Shown here one piece after another: positions 31,793-35,171 of a DNA stretch of 35,171 nt (position 1 is its first letter; each line of letters starts with the position of its first letter). This DNA is from Planctomycetota bacterium. Lineage in GTDB: Bacteria > Planctomycetota > Phycisphaerae > Phycisphaerales > SM1A02. Below the pieces are notes generated by a model. It was not told the DNA's origin. It saw only the letters and a program-made list of their open reading frames with translations, and did not search any database. A program made the position numbers and the translations under genes. The DNA lies in NCBI GenBank assembly GCA_016873115.1, contig VGYB01000021.1, positions 1-35,171 of the forward strand. Direction: 5' to 3'.

Positions 31793-33073
31793 ATGCCCCT
31801 CCCCCACGCACTGCTCGGCCTTGGCGTCCTCCTCGCGATCGCCGTGGCGCTGTCGGAATCGCGCCGGCACATCCCGTGGCGACTCGTCGGCGCTGGGGTC
31901 GCGCTCCAAGGGCTGATCGCCTTCCTCTTCCTGCGATTTCCCCCGGCGGTCGCGGCGGCCGATTTCGTGGCCGCGGGCGTGGCGCGCATCATCGGCTTCG
32001 CCGACGAAGGCACGCGATTCATCTTCGGCAACATGAGCGATCCAGACGGCGCATGGGGCTTCATCTTCATCGTGCGCGTCCTGCCGATCATCATCTTCTT
32101 CGCGAGCCTGATGAGCGTGCTCTACCACCTCGGCATCATGCAGCGCGTGGTGGCGGGCTTTGCGTGGGGGCTTCGCCGCGCCATGCAGGTCAGCGGCGTC
32201 GAGGCGCTCTGCGCCGCCGCCAACATCTTCGTGGGCCAGACCGAGGCCCCGCTGATGATCCGGCCGTTCATCCCGTCGCTCACGCGCTCGCAGCTCATGA
32301 CGGTCATGGCAACGGGTTTCGCGACCATCGCCGGCAGCGTCCTCGGTGCCTATGTCTCGATGCTCGGCGGCGACAGCGAGGCGGGGCGCATCATGATGGC
32401 CAAGCACCTGCTCACGGCGAGCCTGATGAGTGCACCCGCGGCGATCGTCTTCGCCAAGATCATGGTCCCCGAGCGCGAAGCGGTGCCGCCCGAGACGCTC
32501 GCCGCCACCTCGACCTTGCCACGCACGACGGCGAATGTGATGGACGCCGCCGCCGAGGGCGCCACCGACGGCCTGAAGCTCGCACTCAATGTGGCCGCGA
32601 TGCTGGTCGCCTTCGTCTCGCTGATCGCGCTGCTCAACTGGCCGCTGGCCGCGCTGTCGATGCAGCCCGGCATCGAGGCGTTCCGCATCGAGCACGGCAT
32701 CCCCGTGCTGACCTTCCAGAACATCCTCGGTGTGGCATTCACGCCCATCGCCTGGTGCATGGGCTTCGATCGAGGCGATGTCGGCACGGTCGCCGCGCTC
32801 ATGGGCACGCAACTCGTCGCAACGGAGTTCGTGGCGTACCTCGACCTCGCGGCAGCGATCGAGGCTGGCTCGATCAGTTCCCGATCGGCGCAGATGGCTG
32901 CGTATGCGCTGTGCGGCTTCGCGAACCTTCCCTCGATCGCGATCCAGATCGGCGGTCTCAGCGCCATGGCACCCAATCGCCGCGCCGATGCTGCATCGCT
33001 TGGCCTGCGCGCCATGACCGCGGGCGCCCTGGCCTGCTGGAGCACGGCGACCATCGCGGGTGCGTTCCTCTGA
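31793..33073 (+). CDS. Concentrative nucleoside transporter (NupC/CNT family)
   Basis: This 426-residue membrane symporter imports nucleosides with H+ or Na+. Family marks are the N-terminal helix followed by SESRRHIPWRLV, GFIFIVRVLPIIIFFASLMS, and the substrate/ion site SGVEALCAAANIFVGQTEAP. The second half has ATEFVAYLDLA and CGFANLPSIAIQIGGLSAMAPN. An ATG at 31793 gives the usual CNT N-terminus with AGGA 3 nt before it. An in-frame ATG at 31763 would overlap the glycosyltransferase by 20 bp and add ten residues. It is read in line with the two glycosyltransferase genes, but a functional link is not evident. Confidence 0.93.
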   Translation: MPLPHALLGLGVLLAIAVALSESRRHIPWRLVGAGVALQGLIAFLFLRFPPAVAAADFVAAGVARIIGFADEGTRFIFGNMSDPDGAWGFIFIVRVLPIIIFFASLMSVLYHLGIMQRVVAGFAWGLRRAMQVSGVEALCAAANIFVGQTEAPLMIRPFIPSLTRSQLMTVMATGFATIAGSVLGAYVSMLGGDSEAGRIMMAKHLLTASLMSAPAAIVFAKIMVPEREAVPPETLAATSTLPRTTANVMDAAAEGATDGLKLALNVAAMLVAFVSLIALLNWPLAALSMQPGIEAFRIEHGIPVLTFQNILGVAFTPIAWCMGFDRGDVGTVAALMGTQLVATEFVAYLDLAAAIEAGSISSRSAQMAAYALCGFANLPSIAIQIGGLSAMAPNRRADAASLGLRAMTAGALACWSTATIAGAFL

Positions 33074-33110
33074 CCGGGATCTTTCGGTGGAGCGTGGCAT
33101 GTGCTCCCGG

Positions 33111-33116
33111 TATGAT
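33111..33116 (+). promoter_or_regulatory. -10 element of tRNA-Gly(CCC)
   Basis: TATGAT lies 27 nt before the mature tRNA. A -35 match at normal spacing was not found. Confidence 0.5.
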
Positions 33117-33143
33117 TCCCGCCCCGGAATGCTCCGGTGCCTT

Positions 33144-33216
<73 letters not shown>

Positions 33217-33231
33217 TTCATCTAAACGCCT

Positions 33232-33254
33232 GGAAACACTAGCGAAGTGTTTCC
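33232..33254. repeat. Inverted repeat next to the tRNA, possible att/core or terminator
   Basis: GGAAACACT and AGTGTTTCC are a perfect 9-bp inverted repeat around AGCGA, 15 bp after the tRNA 3' end. No T-tract follows (AACCG), so a recombinase or excisionase site is at least as likely as a terminator. Confidence 0.55.
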
Positions 33255-33257
33255 AAC

Positions 33258-33285
33258 CGATGCGCCGCATCGAGGGGCTACCTCG
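33258..33285. repeat. Two further inverted repeats upstream of integrase
   Basis: CGATGCG-C-CGCATCG (33258-33272) is a perfect 15-bp odd palindrome. It is directly followed by CGAGG-GGCTA-CCTCG (33271-33285). Confidence 0.5.
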
Positions 33286-33286
33286 C

Positions 33287-33318
33287 GAAAGTCTGTACCG
33301 GAAAGTCTGTACCGGTAC
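33287..33318. repeat. Tandem 14-bp direct repeat plus palindrome
   Basis: GAAAGTCTGTACCG occurs twice head to tail (33287-33300, 33301-33314). The second copy runs into the palindrome GTACCGGTAC (33309-33318). The array ends 1 bp before the integrase Shine-Dalgarno and is a candidate binding site for integrase, excisionase or a repressor. Confidence 0.6.
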
Positions 33319-33330
33319 TGGAGGCCTCTC

Positions 33331-34416
33331 ATGCACCGTGTTCCGAAGCTCCGCATCCACCGCTCAAAGCGTCTCGCCTATGTCTGCCTCGATGGCCGCC
33401 AGGTCTATCTAGGTCGAGCCCATTCACCCGAGGCGCAAGCCCGCTACGCCGCGCTCCTGGCCGACCTCCGCGCCGGCATCCGCCCAACGGCCGCCCCGCC
33501 GGCGAGTGCCATCCACCGGCTCACGGTCGCCGAGATGGCCGAGGCCTACCTCCTGCATTGCATCGAGAAGTGCGGGCCGAGCCACCAGTCAACCTATGAG
33601 GCGCGGTACATCGCCCGCGAGCTCATCGCCGAGCACGCCGCCGCCCGCGTCGGCGACTTTGGCCCTCGGGCATTCAAGGCCATCCGCGATCGACTCCAAC
33701 GCCAGGAGAAGACTCGCCAATGGACGAACCGCCTTATGAATGGAATCCGCCGGTGCATCCGGTGGGCCGTCTCGGAGGAGATGGCACCGCCCGACCGCCT
33801 CCAGGCTTTGGAGTGTGTGGCCGGCCTCCGGCACGGCGACGCGCCCGAAGCTCCTCCGCGAGAGGCCGCCGATCCGGTGGCCGTCGAGGCGTGCATTCGC
33901 CATATGGAAGCGACCGGGCAAGCCGGCGCGGCCGCCATCGTGCGATTCCTGCGGGCGACCGGGTGCCGGCCGAGCGAGGCGTGCTCGGCGCGTTGGCCCG
34001 AGTTCTCTCTCGCCGGCGAGATTCCAACCTACCGCCCCTGCCACCATAAGACGGCGAAGCACGGCATCGATCGCGTGGTGCCCTTGAATGCCGATGCCGT
34101 CGCCGCGGTGCGTGCCTCGATGCGGCTCGGGGCCGCGGATGGCACCGTGTTCCTAAATACCAACGGGCAACCGTTCACCGCCAATGCGATCCTCCTCGCG
34201 GTGAATCGAGCGATCGAGGCGACCGGGTGCGCGAAGTGGTGCCCCTACGGCCTCCGGCACCTGGCCGCGACCGCCGCCCTCGCCGCCACCGGCTCCGAGA
34301 CGGCCGCCGCCGCCCTCCTCGGGCATACCCCGCGGAGCACGATCATCCAACGCTATTCGCGTGACCGGCTCACCCTGGCACATCAAGCCGCCAAAGCCAT
34401 CGAGCGCAGGGCGTGA
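33331..34416 (+). CDS. Tyrosine recombinase / integrase
   Basis: This 361-residue site-specific recombinase probably integrates and excises the element at the adjacent tRNA. The N-terminal part has an arm-binding-like basic segment (about 1-35) and a SAM-like core-binding domain (about 65-155). The catalytic domain shows Arg in RATGCRPSEACSARW, Lys in HHKTAKHGIDR, YGLRHLAAT, GHTPRSTIIQRYS and the nucleophile Tyr in QRYS. The usual HxxR box is Y-G-L-R, with Tyr at the His position. The start at 33331 has TGGAGG (33319-33324), 6 nt upstream. The open frame extends upstream through the repeat array, which argues for the later start. The downstream gene overlaps its stop as GTGA. Confidence 0.93.
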   Translation: MHRVPKLRIHRSKRLAYVCLDGRQVYLGRAHSPEAQARYAALLADLRAGIRPTAAPPASAIHRLTVAEMAEAYLLHCIEKCGPSHQSTYEARYIARELIAEHAAARVGDFGPRAFKAIRDRLQRQEKTRQWTNRLMNGIRRCIRWAVSEEMAPPDRLQALECVAGLRHGDAPEAPPREAADPVAVEACIRHMEATGQAGAAAIVRFLRATGCRPSEACSARWPEFSLAGEIPTYRPCHHKTAKHGIDRVVPLNADAVAAVRASMRLGAADGTVFLNTNGQPFTANAILLAVNRAIEATGCAKWCPYGLRHLAATAALAATGSETAAAALLGHTPRSTIIQRYSRDRLTLAHQAAKAIERRA

Positions 34417-34868
34417 CCCGTCACGGTCTATCGTTGCGGGCGTTGCATATGTCGATGGCACACACACCCGAGCGGCGCAGGATCCCTCACCTCGATGATC
34501 GGTGGTCGATCGACCAATCCGGACAGGTCTACGGCGCAAGTGATGCGCCGAAGATGATGAGCCTCCGAGAGGCGATCGCGATGGCCCGGAAACGCTTGCG
34601 GTGCACCGATCCACTAGCCGCTACGGGCACCGTCCAATGGTTGTGGTACCCGGTTCGGGAATCGCAATGGTCAGCGGCCGTAGATCGCGAGGTAGTCCCT
34701 GGTAAGAGGATGCGTACGCTCGTCGCCGCCACCGGTATGACCATCGAGGCCCGAGGCGATGTCGATTCAATGTGGTTCACGCTTCATGCCGACCAGGGCA
34801 AGCCCGAGGAGACGGTGCACCTCCTCCACGGCCCGAGCGTGGCGGCCATCGTCTTCCAATCCGCTTGA
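34413..34868 (+). CDS. Island protein of unknown function, coupled to integrase
   Basis: The GTG at 34413 overlaps the integrase stop (GTGA), implying translational coupling and giving 151 residues; in-frame ATGs at 34449 and 34455 are alternatives. I do not recognise the family. The first 80 residues are basic with DRWSIDQSGQVYGASDAPK, reminiscent of a small beta-hairpin motif, and the rest alternates hydrophobic and charged residues without membrane or signal features. A soluble cargo or recombination accessory protein is possible. The stop codon overlaps the -35 of the next promoter. Confidence 0.6.
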   Translation: MTRHGLSLRALHMSMAHTPERRRIPHLDDRWSIDQSGQVYGASDAPKMMSLREAIAMARKRLRCTDPLAATGTVQWLWYPVRESQWSAAVDREVVPGKRMRTLVAATGMTIEARGDVDSMWFTLHADQGKPEETVHLLHGPSVAAIVFQSA

Positions 34869-34896
34869 CAGCGATGAATGCGGCGATATAGTCGCC
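34865..34896 (+). promoter_or_regulatory. Near-consensus sigma-70 promoter with operator-like inverted repeat
   Basis: TTGACA (34865-34870), a 16-bp spacer and TATAGT (34887-34892) form the best sigma-70-type promoter in the window. The -10 is centred in the inverted repeat GGCGA-TATAG-TCGCC (34882-34896), as expected for a repressor-controlled element promoter. Confidence 0.75.
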
Positions 34897-34897
34897 G

Positions 34898-34975
34898 ATG
34901 ATTAGCCGGATGATTCCGGCTCCGGCCGGGCCTCACCGGCGACAGCAACGCCACGAGCGATTGCAAGGCTATTGA
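34898..34975 (+). CDS. Possible 25-codon leader peptide
   Basis: The ATG lies 5 nt after the -10 TATAGT, so the transcript would begin at or near this codon. The 25-residue product is very basic (several Arg and His) and no family applies. It is followed by a structured leader, so a translation-sensing role is conceivable. It could also be fortuitous. Confidence 0.25.
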   Translation: MISRMIPAPAGPHRRQQRHERLQGY

Positions 34976-35023
34976 CGGCCGGCTCCAGGGAGCTTCCTAG
35001 ATCCCCCGCAAAGGGATCGGAAG
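34904..35023 (+). promoter_or_regulatory. Structured leader between island promoter and next gene
   Basis: AGCCGG-ATGATT-CCGGCT (34904-34921) is a perfect 6-bp hairpin. At 34993-35023 CTTCC-TA-GATCCC pairs with GGGATC-GGAAG around CCGCAAA. The second hairpin ends 11 nt before the GGAG of the 35045 gene, so it could modulate its translation; no T-tract marks it as a terminator. Confidence 0.45.
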
Positions 35024-35044
35024 TGACCCTATCGGAGCACACTC

Positions 35045-35171
35045 GTGCAACCCAATCCAGTACCGAGCCAGGGCGATGCCCTGGCTATGGCCGGCATCGT
35101 TCGTTTCATCTATGAGGAAACCGGACACAAGCCACACCGTGCGTCCATCTTCCGTTGGACTTGCCAGGGCC
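35045..35171 (+). CDS. HTH/DUF1580- or excisionase-like protein (runs off window)
   Basis: An open frame starts with GTG, with GGAG at 35034-35037 (7-nt spacing), and continues to the window end (42 residues seen). The segment GHKPHRASIFRWTCQG resembles the recognition-helix region of DUF1580 and MerR/excisionase-like winged helices (typically KRPHxSTIYRWxxRG), which often accompany planctomycetal integrases. The assignment rests on this short stretch only. Confidence 0.5.
   Translation, partial: MQPNPVPSQGDALAMAGIVRFIYEETGHKPHRASIFRWTCQG

Overview
The window is GC-rich (roughly two thirds G+C) bacterial chromosome that looks planctomycetal, most likely class Phycisphaerae. The evidence is protein style: secreted proteins carrying doublets of the EF-hand/dockerin-like motif DxNGDGxVDGxDLGxLLxxWG, a periplasmic Tricorn-type S41 protease, a DUF1570-like HExxH protein, and many single genes on alternating strands instead of long operons. 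The taxonomic call is inference; no rRNA is present.

Layout. 1-632: 5' part of a secreted TIG-domain protein. 633-1001: non-coding with an imperfect direct repeat. 1002-4433: smpB and a large secreted M36-like metallopeptidase. 4538-5445: tRNA-Leu(GAG), a strong terminator and queE. 5634-9968: an FmdB-like zinc ribbon, an RluB-type pseudouridine synthase, a GDD-repeat solenoid protein and a YihY/BrkB membrane protein. 10001-13479: DUF1570-like protein, a lipoprotein, a solitary nuoB and an aspartate aminotransferase. 13532-17654: prfB (needs a +1 frameshift), a hybrid histidine kinase and tRNA-Ser(UGA). 17728-25594: ECF-like sigma factor, Tricorn protease, alpha/beta hydrolase, and a short-chain dehydrogenase/aldose-1-epimerase pair. 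25724-28949: tRNA-Gly(GCC), a small lipoprotein, a metzincin protease with the same C-terminal tag, and a small membrane protein. 28988-33073: agmatinase-like ureohydrolase, two overlapping glycosyltransferase genes and a CNT nucleoside transporter. 33144-35171: tRNA-Gly(CCC) followed by what looks like the left end of an integrated element (tyrosine recombinase, unknown coupled gene, operator-like promoter, structured leader, start of an HTH/excisionase-like gene).

How it works together. Most genes are conserved housekeeping singletons: translation (smpB, prfB, three tRNA families, rluB, queE), respiration (nuoB), amino-acid and polyamine metabolism, and secreted hydrolases. The main cross-cutting signal is promoter placement. 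At least 15 chromosomal genes on both strands carry a TANNNT-type -10 hexamer that ends exactly 6-7 nt before the ATG, which predicts leaderless mRNAs starting at the start codon. Genes lacking this signal often have a Shine-Dalgarno instead. The second notable point is that the prfB frameshift site is CUU-UAA-C, with UAA in place of the usual UGA and no Shine-Dalgarno stimulator at the usual spacing. The most accessory-looking part is the island beginning at 33144, which continues beyond the window.
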